64,000 nt of DNA, taken from assembly GCA_009760885.1 (NCBI GenBank), contig CM019703.1, forward strand, positions 9,149,959 through 9,213,958, given 5' to 3'. The notes below the pieces were generated by a model. The model was not told where the DNA came from and searched no databases. It saw nothing but the letters and a program-made list of their open reading frames with translations. A program made the position numbers and the translations under genes. Source of the stretch: Achatina immaculata. Taxonomy: Eukaryota; Mollusca; Gastropoda; Stylommatophora; Achatinidae. Below are positions 1 through 10,965 of the stretch, piece after piece (within the stretch, counting starts at the first letter, position 1; the number at the start of each line of letters is the position of its first letter).

Positions 1-620
1 AGTAAAGTCCAAGATCGAACTTGTCGAACTTTTTCTACATGTACGCACAATTCAGCTACATAGACCAGGACGGTGACAATAGAAAGGAAGTTAGGATCAG
101 AATTGCAAAAGCAGCATCAATCTTCAAGAATCTTGAGAATATATGGAATTCAAAAGTTATAAGCACAAAAATCAAGTTAACACTATTCAATTCAAATGTA
201 ATATCCACCCTCATTTATGCGTGTGAAAGCTGGAAAACAACTAAAGAAATAGAAAAGAAATTAGACTCTTTTGAAAACAAATGCCTAAGGAAAATACTCG
301 GCATCAAGTGGAACGAATTCAAGAACAATGCAGAGATAAGACAGATGACTGAACAGCAACCAGTCTCATGGGTGATCAGGAAAAGGAGATGGACATATGT
401 TGGTCACTTGATGAGAAGAAATGATCAGAGAATCCCAAAACAAGCTATCAAGTGGAACACAACAGGCCAAAGAAAAAGAGGCAGACGGCGTGAAACTCTG
501 AAGAGGACATTGTTAAGAGAGGCCAAATTAACAGGCTCACCGAAAACAGGAAAAACTGGCGAACTACTTTGCGAGCCCTATGAGACGTTTAACGGCACGG
601 GAAGGATATAAGATAAGACA
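1..620 (+). mobile_element. LINE-A 3' part, copy 1 (reverse transcriptase C-terminus)
   Basis: The frame 21-611 (196 codons) encodes the region after the reverse-transcriptase palm of a non-LTR retrotransposon. Visible pieces are the thumb-like stretch LIYACESWKTTKEI, a basic RKRRWTYVGHLMRR segment and an Arg-rich end. The first residues and the last ~25 do not match the other LINE-A copies (44.8, 48.5 and 61.4 kb), so the copy carries small frame-breaking changes and the ATG at 21 is not a real start. The element continues to the left of the window. Its 3' end has the family signature gtttaacggcacggg followed by a TAAGA-rich tail near 600-620. Confidence 0.8.
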
Positions 621-731
621 CACAATTCATCTTGTATAACATGTACAAAACAGGTTGTAGTTTATAGACGAAAGTCGAAACAGGAATTTGAAGAAAGAAA
701 TTGCTATCACTCTCTCTTCCTCCCCCTCTTT

Positions 732-812
732 CTCTCTGTCTGTCTGTCTTTCTGTCTGTCTGTCTATCTGTCTGTCTGACTCTCTCTCCCTTTCTCTCTC
801 TCTCTCTCTCTG
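732..812. repeat. (TCTG)n / (CT)n microsatellite
   Basis: Compound pyrimidine microsatellite, first TCTG and then CT. It lies directly at the 3' end of the minus-strand LINE-H fragment, so it is probably that element's tail. Ser/Leu- and Arg/Glu-rich frames across it are not genes. Confidence 0.9.
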
Positions 813-1240
813 GTCCATGCCAGTCAGGTATTGGTCGTCACTGATTTCCACAGCCATCTATCCTTTGCTCTTTCTATAAGCTGTGTTCTGAACCGTGCTC
901 TGCGCCACTCTTTAAGTCCGTCAAGTATCTTATTTCTTTGTCTTTCTCTATCCCTTTTCCCCTCCACTTTTCCTGTTGTTACTAAGTGCTCCGGCTTGCC
1001 TCTTCTTAAAACATAACCTACAAATCTGGTCTGTCATGTTCTGAATTTTGTCATAATTTCTCTCAGCCTCGCTTAGAACCTCTTCACTTGTTTTCTTAGC
1101 TATCCATAGTACTCTCATTATTTTTCTTATGAACTACATCTCCATCGCTTTCAGTAGATTTTGAGTGGTCTTTGTTGTCGTCCATGCTTCTCGTCTATAT
1201 AATATTATGGGTTCGATATGAATAACTCTTTCTGGTGTTC
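813..1240 (-). mobile_element. LINE-H 3' fragment (RT C-terminus)
   Basis: Read on the minus strand, broken frames give pieces typical of LINE C-termini: YRREAWTTTK, then IMRVLWIAKKTSEEVL, then EWRRARFRTQLIERAKDRWLWK just before the (GA)n tail. The pattern matches the segment after the RT palm in RTE-like elements. The palm itself is missing, so this is a 5'-truncated, mutated copy. Clade assignment is uncertain. Confidence 0.65.
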
Positions 1241-1430
1241 GTTGACAGAGCTAGATACTCTAATAACTTCAAATAGAACATATACAGAAATTCATAATCA
1301 GAAAATACGGTACCTGCTGCTCAGCAAAGGGCGCATATTGTACTGGGAAAATGTTATGTCCAGTCGTTAAACAGTAATGTCCTAAGGATGACAGCGAGGT
1401 TAATATGGACGTACTGAGAATGTGACAAGG

Positions 1431-1525
1431 ATTGATTGATTGATTGACTGATTGATTGATCTTTATTTCCAAAAGGTGAAGAATTCGGCAAGCACGCCCG
1501 TCTGACATTCTGTCCTTTTATCATA
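1431..1525 (-). mobile_element. LINE-G 3' end fragment
   Basis: Short fragment with the same 3' UTR as LINE-G at 35.5 kb: a gggcgtgc..gaattctt block, then a polyadenylation-like AATAAAGAT, then a (CAAT)n tail (read on minus). Only the last ~95 bp are present, a strongly 5'-truncated insertion. Confidence 0.7.
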
Positions 1526-1724
1526 CACCTTTCTCTCTATTCCAGGCATTCTACATCGGATAACAGAAATGTGCTATACATCTAACAAACTTGATTAAGA
1601 CTAAAATAACAAAGCTTAAATAACAAGACTGAAATAACAAAACTGAACTGACAAAACCTGTTACGTCTCTCTCTCTCTCTCTTACCCACACTCTCTACAC
1701 AGGAAATAACAACATACATGTAAC

Positions 1725-1888
1725 AAAGTTAATCTCCCAATCTTGCACATTAATGACTAAGTTAAATCTCCCAGTCTTGCACATTAATGACTAAGTTAAA
1801 TCTCCCAGTTTTGCACATTAATGACTAAGTCTCCCAGTCTTGTACATTAACGGCTAAGTTAATTTCCCAGTCTTGCACATTAATGACA
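1725..1888. repeat. 34-bp minisatellite, ~5 copies
   Basis: Tandem copies of a unit containing aatctcccagtcttgcac. Successive units start at 1731, 1765 and 1799, a 34-bp period. Later copies have a short deletion and substitutions. No coding potential. Confidence 0.9.
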
Positions 1889-1889
1889 A

Positions 1890-2317
1890 TCTACCAAACT
1901 GTTATGCTACTGGATAATTCAGTACAAAATTATATCATCTACAGTCAGTGCTTGCTATAATTCTAAACTAATGTAAAAATGTTATGAACAGACAGGCAGG
2001 CAAGCAGATACATACACAGACAGACAGACACAGATAGTCAGTTTCTAATGTTATTTTTTCCGTCAAAATGATGTCTATTTTAACTTAATAGACTATCGTG
2101 AGTCGTTTAAATGGCTTTTTAAAAAAAAGGACACACACAAACAACAGCTGGGCTCGTCTGACTTTGTTTCACAGCTGTGAGTTGATCATTCTGTAAGGCC
2201 GTAAATTTAAACATCAGAATCGTGTCAGTCGCAGTAAAACATGGCGGCCATGGTTAATGGTAATAAACAATGTTCACGTGTTGTGTGTGTTGTTCGGTGG
2301 TCAAGGGGTTAATTTTA

Positions 2318-2319
<2 letters not shown>
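1890..2319. other. unassigned interval with short CAGA repeats
   Basis: No gene or recognisable element. It holds an imperfect CAGACAGACA run near 1990-2035 and otherwise AT-rich unique-looking sequence. Confidence 0.5.
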
Positions 2320-2403
<84 letters not shown>

Positions 2404-2419
2404 CAGTAGAAGCAGCAGC

Positions 2420-2466
<47 letters not shown>

Positions 2467-2567
2467 CAGTAGAAGCAGCAGCAGCAGTAGTAGTAGTAGC
2501 AGTAGTAGTAGTAGTAGTAGCAGCAGTACTAGTAGTAGTAGCAGTAGTGGTAGTAGTAGTAGTAGTA
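2320..2567. repeat. (TAG)n/(CAG)n microsatellite, left part
   Basis: About 250 bp of TAG trinucleotides with scattered CAG and AGA variants. Poly-Leu, poly-Tyr and poly-Thr frames on the minus strand are artefacts of this repeat. Confidence 0.95.
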
Positions 2568-2570
2568 CAT

Positions 2571-2742
2571 AATGAGAACAAGAAAGAGAGGAGGACCAAG
2601 GCAAAGATGACTGTAAAACATCGTTGCCAATCTGCGAATGGATGTATCAGCAGCAAAGCATCTTGCTTACTACAGAGAGGCCTTCAAGAGAGATGTAGAG
2701 GAGGCAAAGTTTCGCAAAGGGACATGCTAATGACTGACTGAA
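2571..2742 (+). mobile_element. LINE-B 3' fragment inside a TAG microsatellite
   Basis: About 170 bp matching the last codons of LINE-B (K-R-R, C-Q-S-A-N-G, then the gaggcaaagtttcgcaaa end) and finishing in a short (TGAC) tail. (TAG)n repeat lies on both sides, so the fragment either inserted into the microsatellite or was carried along by it. Frameshifted; no function expected. Confidence 0.8.
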
Positions 2743-2748
2743 CGAGGA

Positions 2749-2759
2749 GTAGTAGTAGC

Positions 2760-2819
<60 letters not shown>

Positions 2820-2820
2820 T
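2749..2820. repeat. (TAG)n microsatellite, right part
   Basis: Uninterrupted TAG repeats after the LINE-B fragment, same phase type as 2320-2567. This right arm is purer than the left arm. Confidence 0.95.
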
Positions 2821-2965
2821 AGTGTTCGTATTTCTCTGGAACTGTCATCAGAATGCTTTAAGCAGCTGACAACATGAAAGTGTTGAATCACAACCGTTGT
2901 ATCGGATGGGGAGTGGTATAACTGGTGTTAAGACATGAGGTCTAGCAAAAGAAAAAAAAAATAAC

Positions 2966-3046
2966 AGTCTGCACCGTTGGCCAGGTCGAGTCGGTTGCTA
3001 GGAGCAACAGCGGAGAGGCGGAACAGCGTCTTGACCAGTTATGGTT
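2966..3046 (+). mobile_element. possible R element fragment
   Basis: Weak match to the interior of R: a ggagaggcggaacagcgtc block followed by ttgaccagttatgg, which resembles ggagaggtgggacagggtc and ttggtcagctatgg of full copies. Ends cannot be defined. Confidence 0.4.
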
Positions 3047-3499
3047 CTTTGATCTAAGCAACTGCTCAGTCATAAAGACTGAAATGTCTTTGCTGCTTTT
3101 AAATTTCATAATAGCACGCCTCAAAGTATCTTTTGGTTTAGAGATATATTTTTATATTAATATCTTTTAACACTATAACACCCCCTAGTGAAAAATATTG
3201 TGAGAAACACAAGACATCACGTCACCGCATGGAATTGTGGGCGGCGTTAAATGGGAAGGGCGTCAGTTGCCCAAAAGCTGATTTAGAAACATAACAATGG
3301 TCACGTGATTGTGTTATTGTTTCGGCGCCTTGCTTCGCGTCAACTTTGACCCTGGCAAATTGGATCGGCAATGACTACGTGAGGTGTGCTTAATTGGAGT
3401 GTTTTTCTGGAGCTTTTTTCGGTTCTTTTTTTTTTTAAACAGAGCTCTTATCTCCAAGTGGTACAGCCATAGAGAATAAACGAAGTTAATGTTTGATAT
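3047..3499. other. unassigned interval
   Basis: AT-rich, no coding frame with family resemblance and no clear repeat copy found. Confidence 0.4.
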
Positions 3500-3513
3500 C
3501 TGTAAGGTATGGT

Positions 3514-3745
3514 AGATAAAGGTAAAAGTAACACTGTCATGCCTTAGAGGCACATAGGGACATGGTGTTAGTGCCTGTATTTTCCTTGACCTGCCTGCCT
3601 TTCTTTCCTCAGCCTGGGAAGAAGGCGGGTAGCCTTTTCTACAGCTGGGGTGAATGGGGGCCCCCCTCGGCCGGATTCAAACCCGCGACCTTCGCCATTA
3701 GAGTCTAGAGCAATAACCATCTCGCAAGACGCCCCCCCCCCCCCA
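3514..3745 (-). mobile_element. SINE-1 copy 1 (tRNA-derived)
   Basis: Minus-strand SINE. The tRNA-like head, with a B-box-like gtttgaatcc, lies at the high-coordinate end (about 3650-3735). The body carries the SINE-1 signature (cctctaaggcatgaca) and the 3' end has AGGTAAA-like tail units at the low end. Imperfect 14-bp direct repeats at 3500-3513 and 3746-3759 (2 mismatches) look like target-site duplications. A poly-C run sits at the 5' boundary. Confidence 0.75.
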
Positions 3746-3853
3746 CTGTAATGTATGATTACTGTTTTTTTTTTTTTGTGGTATTTCTGTTTTTACATAG
3801 CAAAGCAAAGTCTTATGTAAATATTCTCTTCAACATCCTGCTCTGTTATGTTT

Positions 3854-4161
3854 GTTTGTGCTATCTCCCCTGTAACTGCGAGCTGATGTTCTTTCCAGCC
3901 GATGCTGTAGAGATGTTGAGGCACAGCATCGTATCGGCGTGGGAGCGGGTTATGGCGGCTACTTTTTCAGTCCCGGAGTACAGCTAAAAAGTAGGCGGTG
4001 TGCAGTGCTTCTTTAGCAGACTCCACCACTTTGGGGACTACGGCGATCATTGACCCGTTAGCCAGGCTAGGACTGTTACTGGGGGGTACCAACGGAGAGG
4101 TGGGACAGGGTCTTGGTCAGCTATGGATCGCTGATTGCCTCACTGGACAGACGTCTTCCTC
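3854..4161 (+). mobile_element. R element copy (reverse of its tail orientation)
   Basis: About 310 bp matching the R family, with the conserved blocks ctgtaactgcgagctg, gcacagcatcgtatcggc and ggagaggtgggacaggg. Flanked by ctgttatgttt (3843-3853) and ctgttctgttt (4162-4172), a probable target-site duplication with one mismatch. The 78-codon frame through it is not conserved in other copies, so it is not a gene. Confidence 0.8.
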
Positions 4162-4394
4162 CTGTTCTGTTTAAATAGGGAATTAAATATTTTCTATAAA
4201 CAAATAAGATGTTTAGGCAAAAATGGCGGAGAAATTTCTTGAAAAAGAAACACATAAACACACAGTGAATTAACCACCAACTAGGGACTTATATTAAACT
4301 TTGTAAGTGCCACTCTTCGTCCAACTTATACTGTCCATCTCCTAATAAATAGCTTTATTTCCCCATCTAGCTGTGTTTCTCTACTATTACTCTA

Positions 4395-4618
4395 GACTCC
4401 CGACTTACGTATTTCCGACATACGTATATCCGGACTTAACGTAAAAGAAAAAAAATTCCAACGTGGGCTAAAAAAGTCTATGGAATTTAACGAAACAAAC
4501 CTGTAACGTAAAATGCCGATAATTGGTATAAAACAAAGCATGGCTAACAGGGATGTAAAAATCAACCTAAACGTAAGAGTTGCTAAAAGATCCATTTACG
4601 TAAGTCGAGAACTTTCTG
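4395..4618. mobile_element. pogo/Tigger-like MITE copy 1
   Basis: 224-bp non-autonomous DNA transposon. Its ends are inverted (left gactcccgacttacgta; right, reversed, cagaaagttctcgactta) and it is bounded by TA dinucleotides at 4393-4394 and 4619-4620, the target duplication used by Tc1/mariner/pogo elements. Internal subterminal copies of the acttacgt motif are present. No transposase remains. Family placement rests on TIR resemblance only. Confidence 0.65.
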
Positions 4619-4620
4619 TA

Positions 4621-4925
4621 TATGATTTTTTATTATACAGACCGACTGGAAAATGATACGTCACTACCATAATTTTACTTTTCAACGAACTTATTATTTA
4701 TTTCTTTTTCATGTAAACAAAATTTATTTTGAGTGGGGCTTTTTTTTTTCTTGATATCCGGGGGCCCCTGTCCCTCTGGGACTCCAAAGACTCGGGCCTG
4801 ATCAGGATAACAGGCAATGCGTCAGCGATACTGGCTACTAACGACTTTGATATTCCTCTTCCAACTTTGCAATGTCAGTTCTGCTTTCAGATTTGAGTGT
4901 ATCAGATCTTCTTCTTCTTCTTCTT
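4621..4925. other. unassigned interval
   Basis: No gene; a poly-T run near 4740 and a (CTT)n run at the end. The ggggcccctgtccctctggg stretch near 4762 has no recognised counterpart in this window. Confidence 0.4.
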
Positions 4926-4929
4926 CCTG

Positions 4930-5046
4930 GAACTGAGCGCTGGTATTCTTTGCAGTCGATGCGGTGATGATGCCGAGGAACAGCATCGTGTTGGCCAGGT
5001 TGGAAGGATGTTATGGTCGCTATTTTTTCAGTTCCTGAGCGCAGAT
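4930..5046 (+). mobile_element. R element fragment
   Basis: Matches the first part of R (gctggtattctttgcag, gaacagcatcgtgttgg, ttatggtcgctattttttca) and then ends in unrelated G-rich sequence. Truncated and diverged. Confidence 0.65.
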
Positions 5047-5969
5047 AACAAGAGGGGGAAGGAGGGGAGGGGGGAGCTATCGGTCGCAGACAGCATCCCC
5101 GTCCCCCCCCCTTTTTTTCCAACCACCACCACCACCACCACCCCCAGTGTTTCTGACCTTTATTAAACTTGGAATGTTCACACTTGGATGTAGTCCGACA
5201 TAATGCTGCCATTAATGACATTACAGCTGGAATTATTTTCCTAGACCAAGAGCTGTCATTCTTCTATTTCTTAACATCTGCTGTCTGATGCATTCCCCCT
5301 TATTTAACGAACTTCGGATGATACGAGTAGGAAAGAAGGAACCCTGTTTTATATTCTATGAGTCATATAATGAAAGTGCAGAGATCTAAAACGCGTTATT
5401 AAGACTCGGTTTTGATTGGCTAATTCTGTTGTATGTAAATCTTCTGTTGCTGATCACGTGCTTAACGTCATATCATGAAGTGCTCTGTTGAAAACAAACC
5501 GTGTGTCACAGCAGCCTGACAAGAGAGTTGAGGATCGATGGTTCCCTACAACTGGTGGAGGCCCTTCACAGATCTGGTATTTGTCCAAACATAGTGTGTT
5601 TAATCATCATCATCATCATCATAACACTCTATTATAACACATATTATAACTCTGTGTTGTTATTATTATCATTATTATTTGTAACTGTTTAGAGACCTGG
5701 TAGGCTGCTGTGTAATTGCTATATCTTTCGTTAGTTCGTGGAAATGATGAAAACGCTGTCAGCTAGCTGTGCAAGCCATATCATTTCATCATTTTGGACA
5801 AGAATTAATTACTCAAGTCCAACAGAAACTGAGACACGTGCATTAAAATTACTAACAAATTAAATAAACGGGCTGCTCCCTACCTTTATTAGTTATTATT
5901 AGTTTATAATCTCGTCATGAAAAAAGAATAACGTGTTACTTTTGCCTTTTCTTGTAATTTTAAGACCAC
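5047..5969. other. unassigned interval with short simple repeats
   Basis: Contains (CCA)n near 5122-5142, (ATC)n near 5604-5625 and interrupted ATT repeats near 5656-5680. No coding or transposon signature recognised. Confidence 0.45.
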
Positions 5970-5974
5970 TGGAG

Positions 5975-6007
<33 letters not shown>
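5970..6007. repeat. (CT)n microsatellite
   Basis: About 19 CT repeats. No LINE end is recognisable beside it, unlike most CT/GA tracts in this window. Confidence 0.9.
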
Positions 6008-6009
<2 letters not shown>

Positions 6010-7218
6010 CTCCTTTCAATCTCTCCATATCCTTAAGGCTAATCGCTGCAGTTACAATCTTATCTCCATTCATCTGCTTCCCTGCTTTCTCTCCAGCTGG
6101 TCTCTCCCAGCCACTCCCAGCTCTCCCTCCACAGTTGTCTCCCCATCTTTATCTTGGTCCACCCCTTGGTTTTGAGCAATCACCTTGACATTAAAAACTT
6201 AAGAAACACTTTCTAGAAAAACCTCCCTTCCCTCAAACTTTCTCAATGGAGGCAAGATACGACAATTTTAAAAAAAAAAAAACTCCAGGAATTTCCTGAA
6301 GCTCATCAGAACGAGCCTGACCCTCGGGGCACGCCCGTTCATAGTTTAGAATAAGGTCAGTCCAGTGCTCGTTGGAATACAAACCGTTAACCGTTTCTTT
6401 TTATGCTCAGAATTAGTTAATTCCTATATCCCTCCTTTTTCATGTCTTTTGAAGTTTCCCAGGTTTCTGTGCTGTAAGTTCTAATGAATGTAACGTGCGT
6501 TCCTTGTGGGAGGGCTTAAGTCGTATTCAATTCGTTCCACTAGAATTCTAGATAACACGTTTTATGAATAACATGTGGAAGTTATCAAATGTGTGCTGCG
6601 AAACCTGTAAAAAACGTGCGGGACAATCGATAATGCAATAAATATAAGGTCTTGAAACTGGAGATAATGAAAGGCAGTCTTGACTTTTGTTTTAATGCGC
6701 ATGCGCTGGGGTGCTTCGCTGCTGAAGGTAATAAAGTTTCTTCCTTACTGGCACAAATGGACCGTTTCAAACAGTAATAACCTACGTGCTTGTATCAAGT
6801 GTACGTAAACATATTTACATTGCCGAAATGCAATCTTTTTTTTTCTTTTTTTTTCTCCTAGTCGCTTGTAGGTGTACGAGCAAGAAAGAGTAACTCTGTG
6901 CTCAAATGGAAGGAGTCGTGAAAATAACGCGCGTAGATTTAGTAACAGCCACTGCCGGATATAATTCGAGTGTGTGGTTGGGGAGGAGAGGGTAGAAAAT
7001 GAGGTGGAGGAGGGGGTGGGGAGAGAGAGAGCGAGAGAAAGAGAGATAATGAGCTTTACTTTCACAGAGTAAACTTACAATTTGGAATTAGGCACGCAGG
7101 CAGTTCTGAAATGTTCTCTTTTAAGGCTCCACGTTCGTAATTAAAAGTCACACACACGACACCGCCTTCACAGAGGCTGGTGCCCCATTCGCAAAATACT
7201 GTTGATATTATTTGGTAT
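6008..7218. other. unassigned interval
   Basis: Mixed sequence with A-runs and a purine-rich stretch near 7000-7050. No gene, repeat family or transposon recognised; apparent frames here lack family features. Confidence 0.4.
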
Positions 7219-7235
7219 TAATAATAATAATAATA

Positions 7236-7788
7236 TTTTTAAAAATAAAAAGGAAAACACATATCGCTCTACAAAAGTAAAACAACTAAACAAGCTATGG
7301 AGAGGAACAAACATAACTACAAAAATAAGATTTGTAAGGGCATGCATATTTCCATATGCCTGTGAGACCTTGACATTTAACAAAACAGCTGAGAAACACA
7401 TAAAATGCCTTTGAATGTAAATGCTACAGCAGAGTTCTTCAAATATCGTGGACAAAAACAAAAAAAGAACACATATAACCATACTACAAAAACTTAAAAT
7501 TGAAGAAGGTTGGCTAGTAAAGAAGATTAAATAGAGAAAACACATTTTGGACACATTAAACGTCATGAGAATTTAGAGAAGCCCGTCTTGGAAGGATACA
7601 TAACGGGGAAAAATAAAAAAAAAAGAGGAAGACCAAAGCGAAGATGCAAGATATCGTTGATAATATGCAAATGGATGCGTCAGCAGCAGGGCATCTTGCT
7701 TACAACTGAGAGGCGTACAGGAGAGCTGTTAGGGAGGCAAAATTCCGCAAGGGACATGCAAATGACTGACTGATTGACTGACTGACTA
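7236..7788 (+). mobile_element. LINE-B copy (degraded RT C-terminus)
   Basis: Broken frames align with the intact LINE-B frame at 29055-29711: YRSTKVKQLNKLWRGTN, RACIFPYACETLTFNKTAEKH, then the EGYITGKNKKKRGRPKRR segment and the end at ggaggcaaaattccgcaagg. Several stops and frameshifts separate the pieces. The 3' tail is (GACT/GATT)n at 7757-7788. 5'-truncated just after an (AAT)n run. Confidence 0.85.
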
Positions 7789-8127
7789 AGCGTTTTGTAT
7801 ATTTGAGTTATATTTGGTATGGTAAATAAACAGTATTTCTAACACTGAACAACAGTGTTTAACTGTAACAAGCTGACACACTCATCATCATTTTTATCTC
7901 TTGAAAGCAAATGATGGAAGTAATCGCCACTACATCGAAGTTTGTTCCATAGAACTCTTTTCACTGTGGTAACCGTAATGGTGGACGATATTTTGCCGTA
8001 TGTTGGTTTTTCAAGTCTCCTAACCTTCGAAAAGTTTGGGTAGAAGTATATATAAAGCTAAGTATATAAATGTACATGAATCCACTGCAGTAAAGCTGTG
8101 ATAACAAAGTGTTAAAACTATTTAAAG

Positions 8128-8330
8128 CATAAGTAGAGACAGTTTTATTAATTAACGAGCACACAGTTTTAACTTTTCGGTTTACACCATAATCATACAA
8201 GAATGTGCAGGACAAAGAAATGGGGAAAGAAAATAAAACATAAATTCACATATAAACATACAAGAACAGAAAAACAAAAGAATTAGAGAAGAAAAAGGGA
8301 GCTGTGACTTGAAAGACTTATAAGAAGCTG
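8128..8330 (-). mobile_element. PLE-associated terminal repeat, copy 1
   Basis: Shares blocks with the copies at 22.5, 23.1 and 60.9 kb: tttgtcctg near 8208-8217 (minus), the hammerhead-like core at 8171-8196, and the cgttaattaataaaactgt end near 8130-8160. The 60.9-kb copy lies downstream of a Penelope-like reverse element, so I infer these are Penelope terminal repeats. No coding sequence remains here. Confidence 0.6.
8171..8196 (-). ncRNA. hammerhead-like core, copy 1
   Basis: Read on minus: ATGATTA, then a GGT-GTAA-ACC hairpin, then GAAAAGTT. The order matches CUGAUGA / stem II / GAAA / stem III-cleavage site of hammerhead ribozymes, but with A in place of C3 and T in place of G8. The base after GTT (A) can pair with the base before ATGATTA (T), as stem I needs. 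Activity is unknown. Confidence 0.35.
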
Positions 8331-8515
8331 AGCCCAGAATCTGCGCCCAGAAGCTGCGCCCAAAAGTGCGCGTGGTAGATTATTGTGACTTGGTTGGTAG
8401 TGAAGAGGGGATGAGGAAAGCGAAAAGGTGGGTTCCAGCGTTAGAGGTTTGGTGCGGTGGACCTTCCCTTTGAGCGAGCCCAAGAGACGAAAAGTCAGGA
8501 AATTTGTATATCTTG

Positions 8516-8928
8516 GTCATTCATTCATTCATTTGCATGTCCCTTGCGGAACTTTGCCTCCCAAACAGCACTCCTGTAGGCCTCTCGGTTCTGAGCAAGA
8601 TGGCCTGCCGCTGCTGCATCCATTTGCAGATCATCAACGATGTCTTGCAGCCATCTTCGTTTTGGTCTTCCTCTCTTTCTTTTTCCTATTATGTATCCTT
8701 CCAATATGGCCTTGTCTAAATTATCATGACGTTTAATGTGTCCAAAATATTTAAGTTTTCTCTGTTTAATCCTCTTTACCAGCCAGCCTTCTTCAATATT
8801 AAGCTCTTGTAGTATAGATATATTTGTTCTTTTTTGTGTCCACGATATTTGGAAAACTCTTCTGTAGCATTTACATTCATGTGTTTCTCAGCTGTTTTGT
8901 TAAGTGTCCAGGTCTCACAGGTATATCT
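8516..8928 (-). mobile_element. LINE-B copy, minus strand
   Basis: Minus-strand copy of the LINE-B C-terminal coding end with a (GAAT)n tail at its 3' end (low coordinates, 8516-8533). It carries the same codons as 29055-29711 but with frameshifts, and is 5'-truncated at ~8928, where a LINE-C copy on the opposite strand begins within 20 bp. The plus-strand frames over it are shadows. Confidence 0.85.
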
Positions 8929-8946
8929 TGGTAGTATATAGTAAAT

Positions 8947-9523
8947 GCAAGAGACAACATAGAGGACTTCATCAACAGGCTAACTAGAGCAAACCAGGCT
9001 TTTGCAAATATATAGAAATTTTTTGAAAAACAACAAAAAACCTGAGGATGAAAACGAAAATCAGGATATTTAAGAGTAATGTCCTAAGCATGGTACTCAA
9101 CGAAAGTGAATGCTGGAAATCCACCAGAACTAACACACACACACAAAATCTGAATTCTTTCCAGACTGAAAGTTTACAAACGATTAACAGAATATTTTGT
9201 CCAAACACCGTAAGAAATAACATCTTGTTGTCACAAATGCAGATGAAGCCGCTGACAGCAATTGTTGAGGAAAGACGCTGGCGATGGTTGGGACATGTGT
9301 TTCAGATGATTGACGACTCACTGCCAAAAAATAGCACTGAGATGGACACCACTGGGGAAGAGGAATAAGGATAAACGAAAAGATACATGTAGAAGAAGAA
9401 GAAAAAAAGAAGATATTAGATGTTAAGTATTAGAGCCTCACCTGGGCAGGAGCGGAAAAAGGCAAAGGACAGGGGTTTGTGGAAAAGCCTTCCGGAAGTC
9501 CCATGTGCCTTGTGCGCCTAGGG

Positions 9524-9562
<39 letters not shown>
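8947..9562 (+). mobile_element. LINE-C copy 1 (degraded)
   Basis: Frameshifted match to the LINE-C reverse transcriptase C-terminus: INRLTRANQAFA, KIRIFKSNVLSMVL, ERRWRWLGHVFQM, then the gttaagagag transition into the (GA)n tail at 9527-9562. Truncated at the 5' end and broken by several stops. The tail gives an Arg-Glu repeat in one frame. Confidence 0.85.
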
Positions 9563-9570
<8 letters not shown>

Positions 9571-9819
9571 GTCGCAAGGCTGTAAATCAGGAAAGACAGG
9601 GCGGCCAAACGTCCTTACTGATCGCCCTTTCTTGAGTAAAATCACTGTGGATACGGGAGAGTGAACGATCAGGCACGTGACACTGAAACTCACATGCGCA
9701 AGCGCAGTGGAGTAAAACAAAAAGTGTGTCCAGCGCGAAGATACGAGATACGAAATATAAGGCGAGAACTTCCAAATTCTGTGGCTGGGGCCCGGTTTTA
9801 CGTACATCACCTTGTAGAA

Positions 9820-9997
9820 GATCATGGTAAGGCTTCATCATCATCATCATCATCATCATCTTCTTCTTCTTCGTCTTCTCTAATTGAGTTTCAGATGTCA
9901 ATTCGTATACTTTCGAAGTAGTGTGTGAGCGTGGACAGCCGCATACCGTTTGCTTTGGACTGGCGTGGTAGCTGCCAATATTTGCCTTACCATGATC
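9820..9997. repeat. 14-bp inverted repeat around ATC/TTC microsatellite
   Basis: gatcatggtaaggc at 9820-9833 is the exact inverse of 9984-9997. Between them lie (ATC)n and (TTC)n runs at about 9837-9875. This may be the trace of an unrecognised element or chance; no coding evidence. Confidence 0.5.
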
Positions 9998-10321
9998 GTA
10001 TGAAGCAAAAACTTCCAGAACATCTTCACACATTCTCCGCAATATAAAATTTACTAAACGCCACAAACACAAAAATTAATCTTTCCGAAGTAACTCAACG
10101 ACCAAATGAAACTAAAGTTAGAAACGTTAGAGATGTGATTTATTTTGAGAAAAGATACAACAAATATTCAAGATGGACAGAAAAAAAAACCCCCCAGCAA
10201 TGAAGAAGCCCTCAAAGAAGTTGGAGAACAGCAATAACTAGCTGAAGCCATAAGCCAACGACAATGTGAACTCTTTTTGGACAAGTCACAAGAAGAACAA
10301 AGATGGAGAATCTGACCACTA

Positions 10322-10586
10322 AAAAAAAAGTAAAGATAGTCCCATAGCAAATGCCGTAGGGGGTGAAGCGTTAGAGAACTCATTATGCTGGGTCATCAGC
10401 GTATGAGGTAGGGTGACCAGTTCCTTTCCTCGCTGCCTTTACTTCCCAGATTTTCTCTGTTTTGCGAGGCTGGGTCGACCTCGGGGCCGTATTGGTCGGA
10501 AAAAAAATCCCGCTCAGATGGGGATTCGAACCCTCGACCACTTGGTTGCTAGACGAGTGCTCTAACCACTACGCTACCCGGCCCCT
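10322..10586 (-). mobile_element. SINE-2 copy 1 (tRNA-derived)
   Basis: 265-bp SINE on the minus strand with a perfect 12-bp target-site duplication, atctgaccacta, at 10310-10321 and 10587-10598. The tRNA-like head (A-box-like tagcgtagtggttagagc; B-box-like gggttcgaatcc) occupies about 10510-10586. The body runs to a tatgggactatctttac 3' end and a short A/T tail. The acceptor stem does not close, so it is not a working tRNA. Confidence 0.92.
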
Positions 10587-10865
10587 ATCTGACCACTACA
10601 GAAAAAAAATAAAAGAAGAAACAATGAGAAATAAAGAAGGGAACGGAGAGAAAAAAAACATCATAACTGACCGTCCAAGAGGCACGTGAACCTCACCTTC
10701 CCCCCCCCCCCAACAAAAAAACTGTCAAACTTATTTTTTACAAATCAATGAACGCACACAACAGAAAAACAATGAACATCAGCACTTGTCGTTGAACATA
10801 TATAATACATTAATTAATTTCAAGTGCGTATGAACACATTTTGGAAGGGAGAGGGTGGGGGGAGA
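10587..10865. other. unassigned interval
   Basis: A-rich stretch with a poly-C run near 10700. Nothing recognised. Confidence 0.4.
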
Positions 10866-10965
10866 GAGAGAGAGAGAGAGAGAATGAATGACCGTCATGA
10901 AATGTGAAGAACTGGGCACACAGACCCATCTGACATTCTGTCTTGTATGAGAGTATATTGAAAAA
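10866..10965 (-). mobile_element. (GA)n plus LINE-G 3' end fragment
   Basis: A (GA)n run is followed by a short GAAT tail and a diverged LINE-G 3' block (gaagaactgggcacacagac ... acattctgtc). It is arranged like the copy at 16.5 kb. Confidence 0.55.

Noticed and set aside
2254..2656. 116- and 113-codon poly-Leu/poly-Thr frames
   Set aside because: They are translations of the (TAG)n microsatellite.
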